64,000 nt of DNA from Streptomyces hygroscopicus (GTDB taxonomy: Bacteria; Actinomycetota; Actinomycetes; Streptomycetales; Streptomycetaceae). Within the stretch, counting starts at the first letter, position 1, and each line of letters opens with the position of its first letter. The DNA lies in the NCBI GenBank assembly GCA_002021875.1, contig CP018627.1, positions 1,240,001 to 1,304,000 of the forward strand. Reading direction: 5' to 3'. The position numbers and the translations under genes were made by a program. Positions 61,001 through 64,000 of the stretch are shown in pieces. The notes beneath the pieces were generated by a model that worked only from the letters and a program-made list of their open reading frames with translations, was not told where the DNA came from and did no database searches.

Positions 61001-64000
61001 AGGACCCCCGTTCCACCGGTGATCAGTGCGGTCCCCGACGCTTCCCAGGCAGCGGACTGCCCCCGACCCGACGTCGTCACACGGCTCAGACGACTGCCGA
61101 AGACGTCGTTGCCACGGATCGCTGTGTGATCCTCGCGCATGGCGCCTGAAAGCACCGAGCACAACAGACCGGAGGTCCGCTCATCCCATGAGGCGGGCAG
61201 GTCGACCAGCCCGCCCCAACGCTCCGGATGCTCCAGACCGATAACACGCCCCAGCCCCCAGACCGCCGACGCGTACGGATCCACCACATCCCCGTCCGCC
61301 ACGGAGACCGCACCCCGGGTGACGCACCACAACGGCGCACCGATCCCAGCCACCCCGAGGGCCTGCACCAGCGACACCGTCGCCTCGACCGACAGCAGCG
61401 ACACCACACCCGCGACCGGGCCCGCGTCCAGCTCCTCGACCGTGACAACGCGCACCTCGGCGCCGGCGGCCCGCAGCGCGGCGACAACGTCCGTCTCCGC
61501 TCCGTCGGGCTCGATGACCACCAACCACAGCCCAGATAGCTGTGAAGAGGGACCCACAACCGGGGTCCAGGTCACCCGATACCGCCATGCGTCGACCGCC
61601 GACTCTTCCCGCCGCGCCCGCCGCCACGACGCCAATGCAGGCAACGCGGCACTCAACGACTGTTCCTCGTCAACGCCCAGCGCCTGCGTATCACCACGCT
61701 CGACCGCGTCCCAGAACGCCGCGTCAACGGCGCTGGTCGCGGGCTGGGCCGCCGCCGATTCCAGCCAGAACCGCTCATGCTGGAACGCATACGTCGGCAA
61801 ATCAACCCGCCGAGCACCCGGAAACACCGCCGCCCAGTCCACCTCCACACCCCGGACAAACAGCCCGCCCAGAGCAGCCATCGCGGTAAGGGGCTCCGAA
61901 CGATCCGGACGCAGCACCGACACACCATCGCCACCGGCCAGAGCGGTCAACGTGCCATCGGGACCCAGCTCCAGGAACGAACCGACACCAAGCCCACGAA
62001 GCGTCTCCAGCCCATCGGCAAAACGCACGGTCTCCCGCACATGACGCACCCAATACCCAGGCGAACACAACTCCTCACCCGCCACCACACCCGACACATT
62101 CGACACCACCGGCACACTCGGAGCCCGGAACTCCACCGACCCCAGCACCTCACCAAACTCCGCCAACATTCCGTCCATACGCGACGAATGAAACGCATGA
62201 CTCACCCGCAACCACCGCGTCCGCACCCCCCGACCAGCCAACACACCCGCGATCTCAGCAACCTCGTCCTTATCCCCCGAAATCACCACCGACTCGGGAC
62301 CATTCACCGCCGCAACCGCCACACCCCCGGTCAGCAACGGCCGTACCTCATCCTCCGACGCCGCCACCGAAACCATCGCCCCACCCGACGGCAACGCCTG
62401 CATCAAACGACCCCGAGCAGCCACCACCCGCGCGGCATCCTCCAACGACCACACACCCGCCACATACGCAGCAGCCAACTCACCAATCGAATGACCCAGC
62501 AGATAGTCCGGCTTCACACCCCACGAGACCATCAGCCGATACAACGACACCTCAAGCGCGAACAAACCCGCCTGCGTATACGCCGTCTCCCCGATCAGGC
62601 CCGCGTCATCACCCCACACCACCTCACCCAAAGACCGATCCAAATACCGATCCAGCTCCCCACACACCTCATCCCACACCCCCGCGAACACCGGATACGC
62701 CTCATACAACCCACGCCCCATCCCCAACCGCTGCGACCCCTGACCCGCAAACACCACACCCAACCCACCACCAACAGGAGCCCCCACAACCACCGAACCC
62801 AACCCACCCAACAACTCATCACGACCCGCACCCACCACCACCGCACGATGCGACAACGCAGAACGAGCAGCCACCAACGACCACCCCACATCCGCGAGAT
62901 CCAACCCAGCATCACGCGCCACAAACCCCCGCAACCGCTCCGCCTGCGCCCGCACCGCCGCCTCACCCACACCCGAAACCACCCACGGCACAGCAGGCAG
63001 CCCCACACGCTCGCCCCCAGCCTCCACCACCCTGGGCGCCTGCTCCACAATCACATGCGCATTCGTCCCACTCACCCCGAACGCCGACACACCCACCCGA
63101 CGCGGCCGATCCACATCCGGCCACACCACCTGCTCAGTCAGCAACTCCACCGCACCGACCGACCAGTCCACATGCGGCGACGGCTCATCCACATGCAACG
63201 TCCGCGGCAACACCCCATACCGCAACGCCATCACCATCTTGATCACACCAGCCACACCCGCCGCCGCCTGCGTATGACCGATGTTCGACTTCACCGAGCC
63301 AAGCAGCAACGGCCGGCCCGGATCCCGATCCTGGCCATACGTGGCCAACAACGCCTGCGCCTCGATCGGATCACCCAGCGTCGTCCCCGTACCGTGCGCC
63401 TCCACCGCATCCACATCCACCGCCGACAAACGAGCATTCGCCAGCGCCTGCCGGATCACCCGCTGCTGCGACGGACCATTCGGCGCCGTCAACCCATTCG
63501 ACGCACCATCCTGATTCACCGCCGAACCCCGCACCACAGCCAACACCCGATGCCCAAGACGCTCAGCATCGGACAACCGCTCCACCACCAGCATCCCCAC
63601 ACCCTCGCCCCAGCCGGTGCCGTCCGCCGCCGCCGCGAACGCCTTGCACCGCCCATCGACGGCCAGGCCGCGCTGACGGGAGAACTGGACAAAGGTGCCC
63701 GGTGTCGCCATCACCGTGACACCGCCCGCAAGCGCCAGCGAACACTCACCGTTCCGCAGCGCCTGCACCGCCAAATGCAACGCCACCAGCGACGACGAAC
63801 ACGCCGTATCCACCGTCACCGCCGGACCCTCAAGCCCCAGCGTGTACGACACCCGGCCGGACGCGACGCTCGCCGCGCTGCCGATTCCGACATATCCCTC
63901 AAGCTCGTCCGGAACAGCCGACAGCCGCGAGACATAGTCGGAAGACATCAGTCCGGCGAACACCCCGGTCCGGCTGCCCTTCAGGGAGTCGGTCGGAATA
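31018..64000 (-). CDS. Giant modular type I polyketide synthase, seven modules (5' end outside window)
   Basis: One uninterrupted frame of about 10,993 codons from the right edge to the stop at 31018-31020; the true start lies beyond 64000. It carries seven modules (A-G), with 7 KS, 7 AT, 7 KR (one dead), 2 DH (one dead), 1 ER and 7 ACP domains, then a C-terminal docking region. Every KS has the Cys-His-His triad (TACSSS, EAHGTG, NIGHTQ) and every ACP the GFDS serine, so all seven should extend the chain. Malonyl ATs in A, B, D, E, G (GHSxGE with HAFHS) and methylmalonyl ATs in C and F (GHSQGE with YASHS). No thioesterase or product-release domain. Among the largest single PKS chains known, comparable with or above six-module polyene subunits. 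The P450 gene follows directly. Pathway and final product cannot be named. Confidence 0.98.
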   Translation of the reverse strand, partial: IPTDSLKGSRTGVFAGLMSSDYVSRLSAVPDELEGYVGIGSAASVASGRVSYTLGLEGPAVTVDTACSSSLVALHLAVQALRNGECSLALAGGVTVMATPGTFVQFSRQRGLAVDGRCKAFAAAADGTGWGEGVGMLVVERLSDAERLGHRVLAVVRGSAVNQDGASNGLTAPNGPSQQRVIRQALANARLSAVDVDAVEAHGTGTTLGDPIEAQALLATYGQDRDPGRPLLLGSVKSNIGHTQAAAGVAGVIKMVMALRYGVLPRTLHVDEPSPHVDWSVGAVELLTEQVVWPDVDRPRRVGVSAFGVSGTNAHVIVEQAPRVVEAGGERVGLPAVPWVVSGVGEAAVRAQAERLRGFVARDAGLDLADVGWSLVAARSALSHRAVVVGAGRDELLGGLGSVVVGAPVGGGLGVVFAGQGSQRLGMGRGLYEAYPVFAGVWDEVCGELDRYLDRSLGEVVWGDDAGLIGETAYTQAGLFALEVSLYRLMVSWGVKPDYLLGHSIGELAAAYVAGVWSLEDAARVVAARGRLMQALPSGGAMVSVAASEDEVRPLLTGGVAVAAVNGPESVVISGDKDEVAEIAGVLAGRGVRTRWLRVSHAFHSSRMDGMLAEFGEVLGSVEFRAPSVPVVSNVSGVVAGEELCSPGYWVRHVRETVRFADGLETLRGLGVGSFLELGPDGTLTALAGGDGVSVLRPDRSEPLTAMAALGGLFVRGVEVDWAAVFPGARRVDLPTYAFQHERFWLESAAAQPATSAVDAAFWDAVERGDTQALGVDEEQSLSAALPALASWRRARREESAVDAWRYRVTWTPVVGPSSQLSGLWLVVIEPDGAETDVVAALRAAGAEVRVVTVEELDAGPVAGVVSLLSVEATVSLVQALGVAGIGAPLWCVTRGAVSVADGDVVDPYASAVWGLGRVIGLEHPERWGGLVDLPASWDERTSGLLCSVLSGAMREDHTAIRGNDVFGSRLSRVTTSGRGQSAAWEASGTALITGGTGVLGSHVARWLAGTGVAEIVLTSRRGSDAPGAGELVAELSAMGVSARIVACDVADRDAVAELLGTIPDLRVVVHAAGVPSWGPLSALTAEDLEVGMRPKVMGAIHLDELTRHMSLDAFVLFSSVAGVWGSGRQSAYAAANAFLDGLAWRRRGVGLVATSVAWGMWDGGGMAVGGEEFLVERGVSGMAPGAAVVALRRALCDGETAIVVADVDWERFGPRFTALRPSPLLSELIADTVELGTGAGEFAAGLHTMSEGERMRAAVELVRVSAAAVLGHPGPEAIDPGRTFQEIGFDSLTAVELRDRVATATGIRPPATMIFDYPTPAALAEYLNVELLGAPRESVPPLPVVAPDDQDPIVIVGMSCRFPGDVESPEDLWRLVDSDGDAITAFPADRGWDLTSLFDAAAGESGTSYARVGGFVHDAGEFDPGLFGISPREALAMDPQQRLLLHAAWEAFERAGVPVDSVRGSRTGVFVGASPQGYGAADASEGYFLTGSSGSVISGRVSYTLGLEGPAVTVDTACSSSLVALHLAVQALRSGECSLALAGGVTVMATPTAFVEFSRQRGLAADGRCKSFAAGADGTGWSEGVGLLLVERLSDARRNGHPVLAVVRGSAVNQDGASNGLTAPNGPSQQRVIRQALASAGLSASEIDAVEAHGTGTALGDPIEAQALLAAYGQDRDPGRPLLLGSVKSNIGHTQAAAGVAGVIKMVMAMRHGVLPRTLHLDEPSTHVEWSAGAVELLTEQVVWPDMDRPRRVGVSSFGVSGTNAHVIVEQAPEVVEGPRDEGVGLPAVPWVVSGVGEAAVRAQAERLRGFVARDAGLDLADVGWSLVAARSALSHRAVVVGAGRDELLGGLGSVVVGAPVGGGLGVVFAGQGSQRLGMGRGLYEAYPVFAGVWNEVCGELDRYLDRSLGEVVWGDDAGLIGETAYTQAGLFALEVSLYRLMVSWGVKPDYLLGHSIGELAAAYVAGVWSLEDAARVVAARGRLMQALPSGGAMVSVAASEDEIRPLLTGGVAVAAVNGPESVVLSGDEEAVRAVEEVFSGRGVRTRWLRVSHAFHSSRMEGMLAEFGEVLRGVEFRAPSVPVVSNVSGVVAGEELCSPGYWVRHVRETVRFADGLDTLRGLGVASFLELGPDGTLTALAGGDGLAVLRPDRPEPIAVMEALGGLYVRGVQVDWAAVFPGARRVDLPTYAFQRERFWLESSSVQPATSAVDAAFWDAVEHGDFGSFGIDAGQPLSAALPALAAWRHRRQERSLVESWRYRLDWSPIEDVPEQPRLRGTWLVVGAAGDDVAAVLRAAGADARVVTVVEPGDVAVAGVVSLLSVEATVSLLQALLAAGVDAPLWCVTRGAVSVADGDVVEPDEAGVWGLGRVIGLEHPDRWGGLIDLPVVMDDHAGEALVGVLAGDTGEDQIAIRASGTWAARLTRAEPSGVVSAAWRGRGTALVTGGTGALGRHVARWLADTGVERIVLTSRRGAGAPGVAELVAELGDRVRVVACDVADREALAALLETIPGLRTVVHAAGVLDDGVLESLTPERIREVMRAKVAGARYLDELTRGRDLDAFVLFSSAAATVGNAGQGSYAAANAALDGLAWRRRAEGLVATSVAWGAWADSGMGAGHARAMAPPLALAALQGALDDDETALMVADIDWEHFASRFVGARPNPLLGELLGGAARRAPAADEFVDRLRGLPPIERERAVLELVRGQVAAVLGHATPVAIDPAATFQAAGFDSLTAIELRNRLMAATGVQTPASVVFDYPTPELLAGHLREQLLGVGSAALSATVATAPVDDDPIAIIGMSCRFPGGVDSPEELWRLLESGTDAISAFPLDRGWDLVGGTDGVSVGAGGFLYTAADFDPAFFGISPREAVAMDPQQRLLLEVSWEVFERAGIAVDALRGSSTGVFVGTNGQDYAALVGSAPQRTDGHLATGSAASVASGRLSYTFGLEGPAVTVDTACSSSLVAMHLAAQALRAGECGMALAGGATVMATSTAFAEFSRQGALASDGRCKAFAAGADGTGWGEGVGILLLERLSDAERNGHRVLAVMRGSAVNQDGASNGLTAPNGPSQQRVIRQALANARLSAADVDAVEAHGTGTTLGDPIEAQALLATYGQDRASDRPLLLGSIKSNIGHTQAAAGVAGVIKMVMAMRHGVLPQSLHIDEPTPHVDWTAGRIALLTEPSRWPQRGVPRRAGVSSFGVSGTNAHVILEQASVAAESETVRTIEPSAVPWVLSARSEAGLRAHAARLRSFVTADGAVHPADVGWSLASTRAMLSHRAVVVGADRAELLRALDAVANGTPDQGVVTGEAGSPTGVVFVFPGQGSQWVGMALELMESSPVFARRMRECADALAPFAEWSLFDVLGDEAALGRVDVVQPVLWAVMVSLAELWRSYGVVPSAVVGHSQGEIAAACVAGGLSLADGARVVALRSKALLALSGRGGMVSVPVPADRLRDRPALSVAAVNGPASTVVSGSVEVLDAVLAEFPEAKRIPVDYASHSPQVEEIQGELAEALAGVEPRGGEVPFYSTVTGRLMDTAELDAGYWYRNLRETVEFRSTIEGLLELGHTVFVEASPHPVLTVGVQDTADATDTPIITTGSLRRDDGGPARFLTALAELSVRGVTADWRQAFGESGARHVDLPTYPFQRERFWVEPTAPSVVRDGDTTADSEFWAAIEREDAASLATVLQVDDASLGDVLPALSAWRRRRHERSALEAVRYQVNWKPLAEDRAAMLSGSWLVVVSQADAQHEWVSGVCEALAQHGAEPVVCSVDERHMDRAVLSAHLTSMTTATSTTGTSSATNVRGVVSLVALDQRPHPDFTSVPVGFAMTVLLTQALGDAGVEAPLWSLTQRAVSTGPGDTLVAPAPASALVWGVGRVIALEQPLRWGGLIDLPTEVNPRACAQLARVLSGASGEDQVAIRAVGTFGRRLAHAPALRTDLPSWNPSGTVLVTGGTGALGGHIARWLAQQGAEHLVLTSRRGMAAPGASELVADLEVAGTAVTVAECDVAERAQLAGLIAEVGPLTAVVHTAALLDDATVESLTTEQLHRVLRVKADGAMHLHELTRDMELSAFVLFSSLSGTVGTPGQGNYAPGNAFLDALAECRRAQGLVATSVAWGLWAGGGMGEAEAGEVARRHGVPALSPELAVAALRTAVEQGDTVVTVADIEWERHYAAFTATRPSPLLADLPEVRRLVDAGAASAVEETGVDRSGLGERLAGLDGAGQRRLLLDLVRRNVAVVLGHTDPESVPSHRAFQELGFDSVTAVEFRNRLGAATGLRLPATAVFDYPTPLALAEYACSELLGTAAEPLHTEPSGSLVDDDPIVIVGMSCRFPGGVSSPEDLWRLLTEGGDAMSAFPADRGWDLSGLFHSEPGHPGTSYTRTGGFVHDATTFDAGFFGISPREATAMDPQQRLLLEASWEAFERAGIDPRSLRGSTTGVFAGTNGQDYVSLLGGDQPHEFEGHVGTGNSASVMSGRIAYVLGLEGPALTVDTACSSSLVALHLAVQALRSGECSLALAGGVTVMATPSLFVEFSRQRGLAADGRCKAFAGAADGTGFSEGVGMLVVERLSDAERLGHRVLAVVRGSAVNQDGASNGLTAPNGPSQQRVIRQALASAGLAARDVDAVEAHGTGTTLGDPIEAQALLATYGQDRDPERPLLLGSVKSNIGHTQAAAGVAGLIKMVLALSNGVLPRTLHVDEPSPHVDWSAGGVELLTEQVVWPDVDRPRRVGVSAFGVSGTNAHVIVEQAPVVVGEGAGGERVGLPAVPWVVSGVGEAAVQAQAIRLRAFAERNPDLDLADVGWSLVAARSALSHRAVVVGEDRAGLLGALEGLVVVGAPVGGGLGVVFAGQGSQRLGMGRGLYEAYPVFAGVWDEVCGELDRYLDRSLGEVVWGDDAELIGETAYTQAGLFALEVSLYRLMVSWGVKPDYLLGHSIGELAAAYVAGVWSLEDAARVVAARGRLMQALPSGGAMVSVAASEDEVRPLLTGGVAVAAVNGPESVVISGDKDEVAEIAGVLAGRGVRTRWLRVSHAFHSSRMEGMLAEFGEVLRGVEFRAPSVPVVSNVSGVVAGEELCSPEYWVRHVRETVRFADGLETLRGLGVGSFLELGPDGTLTALAGGDGLAVLRPGRPEPTAVMEALGGLYVRGVQVDWAAVFPGARQVDLPTYAFQRERFWLEPSSVQPATSAVDAAFWGAVERGDAEALGVDAEQSLSAALPALASWRRARREQSVVDAWRYRLGWTPVTGVSSGEVLTGTWLVVVEPGAEGTDGADVAVPLRSAGADVQVVTAVEPGDVAVAGVVSLLSVEATVSLVQALLAAGVDVPLWCVTRGAVSVADGDVVDPYASAVWGLGRVIGLEHPDRWGGLIDLPTEVDARAGSLLAGVLAGHTGEDQVAIRAAEVWGARLTRVTPAADTSAGWHGRGAALITGGTGALGGHVARWLAGTGVERIVLTSRRGIEAPGATELVTELEELGVQVTVAECDVADRDAVAALLAAIPDLRVVVHAAGVPSWGAVDSLTSDEFEESVRSKVAGAAHLDALLTDADLDAFVLFSSVAGVWGSGRQSAYAAANAFLDGLAWRRRGVGLVATSVAWGMWDGGGMAVGGEEFLVERGVSGMAPGAAVVALRRALCDGETAIVVADVDWERFGPRFTALRPSPLLSELIADTSEPIASTAGEFAATLSGLSPQERDRTVAELVRTHAAEVLGHPNPTAVDLDRTFQELGFDSLTAVELRDRLSTATQLRFPASVIFDYPTPEALAEHVCGEALGLAEEIQIPHTPSAVDDDPIVIVGMSCRFPGGVDSPEALWRLVSAGDDAVSHFPSDRGWDLVGVYDADATRSGRSYVRSGGFLHDAAEFDAGFFGISPREALAMDPQQRLLLEASWEAFERAGIPASTLKGSQTGVFVGASAQGYGGGDGQAPEGSEGYRLTGNASSVVSGRVAYTFGLEGPAVTVDTACSSSLVALHWAVRALRSGECSLALAGGVTVMATPATFVEFSRQRGLAADGRCKSFAAGADGTGWSEGVGMLLVERLSDAERNGHPVLAVVSGSAVNQDGASNGLTAPNGPSQQRVIRQALASAGVAARDVDAVEAHGTGTTLGDPIEAQALLAAYGQDRDPGRPLWLGSVKSNIGHTQAAAGVAGVIKMVMALRYGVLPRTLHVDEPSPHVDWSAGAVELLTEQVVWPDAERPRRVGVSAFGVSGTNAHVIVEQAPRVVEAGGERVGLPAVPWVVSGQSEAAVYAQVERLRGSVADNPEWDLADVGWSLVAARSALSHRAVVVGADRAGLLGALEGLVVVGAPVGGGLGVVFAGQGSQRLGMGRGLYEAYPVFAGVWDEVCGELERYLDRSLGEVVWGDDAELIGETAYTQAGLFALEVSLFALVSSWGVKPDYLLGHSIGELAAAYAAGVWSLEDAARVVAARGRLMQALPSGGAMVSVAASEDEVRPLLTGGVAVAAVNGPESVVLSGDEEAVRAVEEVFSGRGVRTRWLRVSHAFHSSRMEGMLAEFGEVLRGVEFRAPSVPVVSNVSGVVAGEELCSPEYWVRHVRETVRFADGLETLRGLGVGSFLELGPDGTLTALAGGDGLAVLRPGRPEPLTAMAALGGLYVRGIQVDWAAVFPGGRRVDLPTYAFQRQRFWLEPSSVQPATSAVDAAFWEAVERGDAQALGVDEEQSLSAALPALASWRRARREQSVVDGWRYRLGWTPVTGVSSGEVLTGTWLVVVEPGAEGTDGADVAVALRSAGADARVVTVVEPGDVAVAGVVSLLSVEATVSLLQALLAAGVDAPLWCVTRGAVSVADGDVVEPDEAGVWGLGRVIGLEHPDRWGGLIDLPVVMDDHAGEALVGVLAGDTGEDQIAIRASGTWAARLTRAEPTAAVSAAWRGRGTALVTGGTGALGRHVARWLADTGVERIVLTSRRGAGAPGVAELVAELGDRVRVVACDVADREALAALLETIPGLRTVVHAAGVLDDGVLESLTPERIREVMRAKVDGARHLHELTHDTGLDAFVLFSSAAGTVGNAGQGSYAAANAALDGLAQRRRAEGLVATSVAWGAWADSGMAAGVARSQGMDPKLALSALGLVLAADETTVMVADIDWATFGARLTASRPSPLLRELLRDVSVPTGPAGSGAADAFATRLEAMAERERTATVLDLVRTHVAAVLGHAASEAIDPARPFQEIGFDSLTAVELRNRLAAATGARFPASVIYDYPTPAALAEHVCREALGLAGRTPVPVAPRPVDDEPIAIIGMSCRFPGGVSSPEDLWGLLAEGRDAVSEFPADRGWNLAELYDPDPGHPGSSYVRAGGFLDDAAAFDPGFFGISPREAIAMDPQQRLLLEVAWEAFERAHMSPATLKGSRTGVFIGTNGQDYAALASGAPQSAEGYLGTGSAASVASGRLAYTFGLEGPAVTVDTACSSSLVALHLAAQALRSGECSLALAGGATVMATPAAFLEFSRQRALAADGRCKAFAAAADGTGWGEGAGMLLVERLSDAERNGHRVLAVVRGSAVNQDGASNGLTAPNGPSQQRVIRQALANARMSATDIDVVEAHGTGTSLGDPIEAHALLATYGQERPEDKPLWLGSVKSNIGHTQAAAGVAGVIKMVMAMRHGVLPRTLHVDEPSPHVDWTAGQVALLVEAREWPRDGAPRRAGVSSFGVSGTNAHVIVEQGPVAARPDAVDGSEPVPGPLPGSASGPLPGSASELLPESASGPLPESAPEPLPDQHRRALPLPWVLSGAGEAGLRGQVERLTSFIDAHPELDPADVGWTLVAGRSLQSHRAVVVGADLAELRRGLDAIETGGAAQPGRSVVFVFPGQGSQWVGMALELMESSPVFARRMRECADALAPFADWSLFDVLADERALGRVDVVQPVLWAVMVSLAELWRSYGVVPSAVVGHSQGEIAAACVAGGLSLADGARVVALRSKALLALSGQGGMVSVPVPADRLRDRPGLSVAAVNGPASTVVSGAVEELDVVLAEFPEAKRIPVDYASHSPQVEQIRGELAEALAPVRPGAGQIAFHSTVTGRLTDPRALDADYWYRNLRHTVEFQSTLETLMDQGHTVFVEVSPHPVLTVGIQDTADAVDTDTVVTGSLRRDDGGPARFLTALADLHTHGVEVDWRPLFAGARTVDLPTYAFQRERFWLEPVRAVTQASGLGLGDIEHPLLGAVLPLPGTEGGVLTGLLSLAGQPWLADHRVRGTVVFPGTGFVELALQAGQHFGHPVVEELTLQAPLVVPDQGGVQVQVAVSAADESGRRPVTVHSCRAGEWLLHAAGTLGVTDAPDATAPARSLEVWPPEGARPVDVSGMYEAMAERGHGYGPAFQGLRAAWTRDDEIYAEVTLEPTAQDVAARCGAHPALLDAALHGVGLGRFLTDPGQAHLPFSWSKVALHAVGASAIRVVLSPAGPDAVSLEVADPAGAPVLSVASLALRPLSGRQIADTRGMDQDALYRVDWAETPLPTTTAAEAPVEFDDLGDDLGDGPGDDLGDDLGPDTAVPDVVVLRCESAGEAVSTVVGRALTAIRRWLADERRARSRLAVLTRGAVSTAPGENVEDLGAAAVWGLLRSAQAEHPDRFVLVDHDGHQDSGTVLAAAVAAGHPHLALRRGRVLTPRLAPLTPSATTPAAGDGTPWRMDVTSQGTLENLAAVPCPEAAGVLGAGQVRVAMHAAGVNFRDVVVALGMIPGQDVIGSEGAGVVLDIGPGVSGLTPGDRVMGLFSGAFGPVALTDHRLLARLPESWPFADAAATPVVFLTALYGLMDLAGLRSGESVLVHSAAGGVGMAATQVARWLGAEVYATASPGKWDTLRAGGVADDRIASSRTLEFAERFDRVDVVLNSLAGEYVDASLGLLADGGRFLEMGKTDIRDGERVAAEHGVRYQAFDLMDAGPDRIGELLQLLVSLFEQGVFTALPTRSWDVRQAGDALRFLSQARHIGKLVLSVPQPLREGDTVLITGGTGTLGGLVARHLVERHGVRDVVLAGRRGPDAPGAAELTAALRESGAQVRVVACDVADRDELARLLDTVPGLRMVVHTAGVLDDGVVESLTAERVREVLRPKVDAAWHLHELTAGRELAEFVVFSSAAGVLGSPGQGAYAAANAWLDALMAHRRAAGLPGVSVAWGLWAERSGMTGHLSDRDLARMARAGATPLATDQGLRLLDSARAATEAVVLATPLDAAALRAQADAGALPALFHGLVRAPIRRATGAGSGEDASSLRDRMTAMPVAEREQHVLDLVRAHVATVLGHGTPADVDTARTFAETGFDSLTAVELRNRLRTATGVRLPATAIFDYPTPAVLAGHLLRELDGTVDEAVPPPAAPAATDHDPVVIVGMACRYPGGVTSPEELWELLDTGRDAVSDLPDDRGWDLDGLYSADPDSTGTSYVRAGGFVYDAGEFDAGFFGISPREALAMDPQQRLLLEVAWEAVERAGIPAASLKGSPTGVFVGAASQGYGTGAGQAAEGSEGYFLTGGAGSVVSGRLSYTFGLEGPAVTVDTACSSSLVALHLAAQALRFGECSLALAGGVAVMANPGIFVEFSRQRGLAADGRCKAFADAADGTGWGEGVGLLLLERLSDARRNGHRVLAVVRGSAVNQDGASNGLTAPNGPSQQRVIRAALAGAGLTASDVDAVEAHGTGTSLGDPIEAQALLATYGQERERPLLLGSIKSNIGHTQSAAGVAGVIKMVLAMRHEVLPRTLHLDQPSTHVDWSAGAVELLTEPVDWPSASRARRAGVSSFGVSGTNAHVILEQPPAESGTDPEPVPEPAPVVLPWVLSGRGEHGLRAQAARLRSFLAAHPGPDPVDVGWSLATTRSALSHRAAVVGADRAELLDALAALAAGEPTPGVVLGTAGPGRVGLLFAGQGAQRAGMGRELYETFPVFAAAWDEVRAALDPYLDRPLDEVVSDATGALDATAYAQAGLFALEVALFRLVTSWGVRPDYLLGHSVGELAAAHVAGLWSLEDAAKVVAARGRLMGALPPGGTMVALAVPEDQVRPFLTDRVALAAVNGPSSVVVSGDEDAVNGVADAMAARGVKTRWLRVSHAFHSPLMDEMLTAFAEVLGTVDFRTPRIPVVSNLTGSVAGEELCSPAYWVRQVRETVRFSDGLDRLRKLGTGTFLELGPDGTLTALAQAQVTGADAEFIPTLRADRPEPVTVTTALAQLHTHGVELDWAAVFPGARRVELPTYAFQRSRFWLEPSRTPGDAAGLGLGALDHPLVGATVPLPDADGVLLTGRISADAHSWPTGQRALGVPLFPATGFLELVLQAGLQFDCRTVDELTLHEPLVLPERGGAEVQVSVRDADESGRRPVTVYCRRDRRWVRHATAVLGADRPPAPAPHTESWPPTGARPLESTATPAWRRGDEVFLDIELPETSGAEAGRWTLHPALLDRALCAEALAGLVTEPERTHLPFSWTGITLHTEGATRLRVTLAPTGPDTVSLQAADTAGAPVLSVDSLVLRPVSGQRLRQANASLFRTAWTVCPTPSEPDLGLVRWGLVGDPDAWKPDTLGAPVTVYPELSAIEDVPDIVLLPCVSEGATASEAALRAAAAVRTWLDEERFTPAHLVLVTRRALAVASGEEVGDLAAAAVWSLVEGVQAAHAGRITLVDTDASDLRLLPAAVAVGKGRIAVRASAVLVPELAAAAVTEQNPSAWGPGTVLVTGGSATDVARHLIVERGVNDLVLAGDGGTAGDGDTAGLEALGATVRIAPCDPADRQALAALLETIPRLRSVVHTAAEDLERTPAHALSPETLRARLRSGLEAAWNLHIATRNLELDRLVLLTSADGTLTPAYADALAAYRRALGLPAVSVSTDLGLALFDAACAGPGEAVRVTTAAAAPARTEPAQRPVDQPVAAEVSATTLLERLAGRSEDEQEEILLELVRDQVAMVLGHPEPAMVDPDRGFVDMGFDSVAAVKLRNQLARATRLELPASLTFDHPTAVELARHLRTEMLPDDAAAAILVLEELNKLDESILDLDPASAARVRISTLLQDLSAKWIERTDHP
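31021..36048 (-). other. PKS module G: KS-AT(malonyl)-DH0-KR0-ACP-docking domain
   Basis: KS 34771-36048, Cys codon 35530-35532. AT 33445-34464 with GHSVGE and HAFHS (malonyl), more diverged than the other malonyl ATs. DH 32653-33396 is dead: catalytic His replaced by Gln in [10 protein letters not shown], the GYGPxF segment deleted, and LLDRALC in place of LLDAALH. KR 31579-32616 is dead: TGGSATDVA lacks the glycine-rich NADPH loop and the Ser/Tyr catalytic region is deleted ([16 protein letters not shown]). So the beta-ketone is kept. ACP 31189-31410, Ser codon 31300-31302. Residues coded by 31021-31182 ([15 protein letters not shown] onward) look like a C-terminal docking helix pair for transfer to the next PKS subunit. 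Confidence 0.92.
38541..38600. repeat. 12-bp repeat in the DH-ER linker of module F
   Basis: Repeated AGGTCGTCTCCC units on the plus strand, encoding DDLG/GDDL runs (Asp/Gly-rich). They sit after the DH in the structural linker before the ER. Confidence 0.85.
40840..40950. repeat. 24-bp tandem repeat in the KS-AT linker of module F
   Basis: About four to five units of 24 bp encoding the octapeptide PLPGSASG and variants ([24 protein letters not shown]). The segment lies between the end of the KS and the start of the AT linker domain and lengthens the linker by about 35 residues relative to the other modules. Confidence 0.85.
42277..46647 (-). other. PKS module E: KS-AT(malonyl)-KR(B-type)-ACP
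   Basis: KS 45364-46647, Cys codon 46129-46131. AT 44086-45090, malonyl type; differs from the other malonyl ATs mainly in [12 protein letters not shown] 42664-43914 with LDD and [12 protein letters not shown]1-type. ACP 42340-42576, Ser codon 42451-42453. The post-AT linker and KR are near copies of those in modules B and D. Confidence 0.93.
43034..43375 (-). repeat. KR tract of module E, identical to 56366-56707 of module B
   Basis: Base-by-base reading of the two 342-bp stretches shows no difference. The match continues with scattered mismatches to about 43780 and 57110. Covers the KR Rossmann core including the LDD motif. Confidence 0.9.
46648..51042 (-). other. PKS module D: KS-AT(malonyl)-KR(A-type)-ACP
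   Basis: KS 49756-51042, Cys codon 50521-50523. AT 48472-49476, malonyl type. KR 47020-48300: no LDD, Trp in [12 protein letters not shown]1-type as in module A, with which it shares a 364-bp almost identical DNA tract (47003-47366 versus 60302-60665). ACP 46714-46941, Ser codon 46822-46824. Confidence 0.93.
47003..47366 (-). repeat. KR tract of module D, matching 60302-60665 of module A
   Basis: 364 bp with one mismatch seen (C-A-A-T versus C-G-A-T context). Covers the KR C-terminal half with the catalytic Tyr and the linker to the ACP. Confidence 0.88.
51043..55626 (-). other. PKS module C: KS-AT(methylmalonyl)-KR(B-type)-ACP
   Basis: KS 54364-55626, Cys codon 55129-55131. AT 53044-54063 has GHSQGE and YASHS, predicting methylmalonyl-CoA and a C-methyl branch. 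KR 51448-52857 has LLDDATVES (LDD) and, around the catalytic Tyr, [11 protein letters not shown]: Pro five residues before and two after the Tyr, a pattern linked with B2 KRs that also set an epimerised methyl. The KR structural half contains a Ser/Thr-rich insertion (about 52616-52665) not seen in the other modules. ACP 51100-51330, Ser codon 51220-51222. Confidence 0.92.
55627..59946 (-). other. PKS module B: KS-AT(malonyl)-KR(B-type)-ACP
   Basis: KS 58678-59946, Cys codon 59443-59445. AT 57400-58404 (malonyl by GHSIGE and HAFHS). KR 55990-57228 with VLDDGVLES (LDD motif) and [11 protein letters not shown], hence B1-type, opposite alcohol configuration to modules A and D. ACP 55693-55926, Ser codon 55804-55806. 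Its KR tract 56366-56707 is identical in DNA to that of module E. Confidence 0.93.
56366..56707 (-). repeat. KR tract of module B, identical to 43034-43375 of module E
   Basis: Second copy of the 342-bp identical stretch; separated by 13.3 kb. Same strand and frame, so it is a direct repeat able to recombine. Confidence 0.9.
59947..64000 (-). other. PKS module A: KS(partial)-AT(malonyl)-KR(A-type)-ACP
   Basis: KS 63034-64000 lacks its N-terminal part beyond the window; active Cys codon 63799-63801. AT 61759-62763 has GHSIGE and HAFHS, predicting malonyl-CoA. KR region 60319-61587 has an intact [10 protein letters not shown] cofactor motif and catalytic Tyr in RQSAYAAAN. It lacks the LDD motif (VPSW instead) and has Trp in GVWGSGRQ eight residues before the Tyr, the A-type signature; Gln three before the Tyr fits A1. 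ACP 60019-60234, Ser codon 60124-60126. Product step: adds CH2-CO and reduces the incoming carbonyl to a hydroxyl. Confidence 0.92.
60302..60665 (-). repeat. KR tract of module A, matching 47003-47366 of module D
   Basis: Partner of the module D tract, 13.3 kb away as a direct repeat. The spacing equals that of the B/E pair, i.e. three modules apart. Confidence 0.88.

Overview
The window is very GC-rich actinomycete DNA, almost certainly from a Streptomyces or close relative. Evidence: strong G/C bias at third codon positions, many one- and two-component regulators, Tat- and Sec-exported plant-polymer hydrolases, a second succinate dehydrogenase operon, and a giant modular type I polyketide synthase (PKS). 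I saw no rRNA, tRNA, CRISPR array, transposase or integrase.

Left part, about 1-29,700: an accessory or housekeeping-like mosaic. From the left it holds a Baeyer-Villiger-type flavin monooxygenase (cut by the window edge) divergent from a TetR gene; an sdhC-sdhA-sdhB operon; an SRPBCC gene; a marR/FAD-monooxygenase divergon with two matching operators; and a secreted carbohydrate block (PL1 pectate lyase, GH43 enzyme, GH127 beta-L-arabinofuranosidase with ricin-like repeats) interspersed with a small I36-type protease inhibitor, a secreted zinc protease and a methyltransferase. Then come a TetR + MFS efflux operon, MerR + SDR reductase, a nucleotidyltransferase, a three-gene membrane protein/histidine kinase/response regulator operon, a LysR/EamA-exporter divergon, MarR + a second MFS exporter, and two small envelope or low-complexity proteins.

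Right part, 29,750-64,000: all on the minus strand. One PKS reading frame fills 31,018 to the right edge (about 10,993 codons, 5' end outside the window) and encodes seven modules, lettered A to G in order of synthesis. Domains: A KS(partial)-AT-KR-ACP; B KS-AT-KR-ACP; C KS-AT(methylmalonyl)-KR-ACP; D KS-AT-KR-ACP; E KS-AT-KR-ACP; F KS-AT(methylmalonyl)-DH-ER-KR-ACP; G KS-AT-DH0-KR0-ACP plus a C-terminal docking helix region. The other ATs are malonyl type. There is no thioesterase, so the chain is passed to another subunit not seen here. A cytochrome P450 gene follows immediately and is probably a tailoring enzyme of the same pathway. The collinear prediction is a polyol segment with five hydroxyls and two C-methyls, ending in a ketone placed to close a six-membered hemiketal or spiroketal with the nearest hydroxyl.

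The most unusual features are the size of the PKS, the near-identical DNA tracts shared between its modules (apparent gene conversion), the decayed reductive loop of module G, the P450 with Pro in place of the I-helix Thr, a hairpin that buries the ribosome-binding site of an efflux gene, in-frame repeat expansions in a histidine kinase and in the PKS, and two TTA codons in the GH43 gene.
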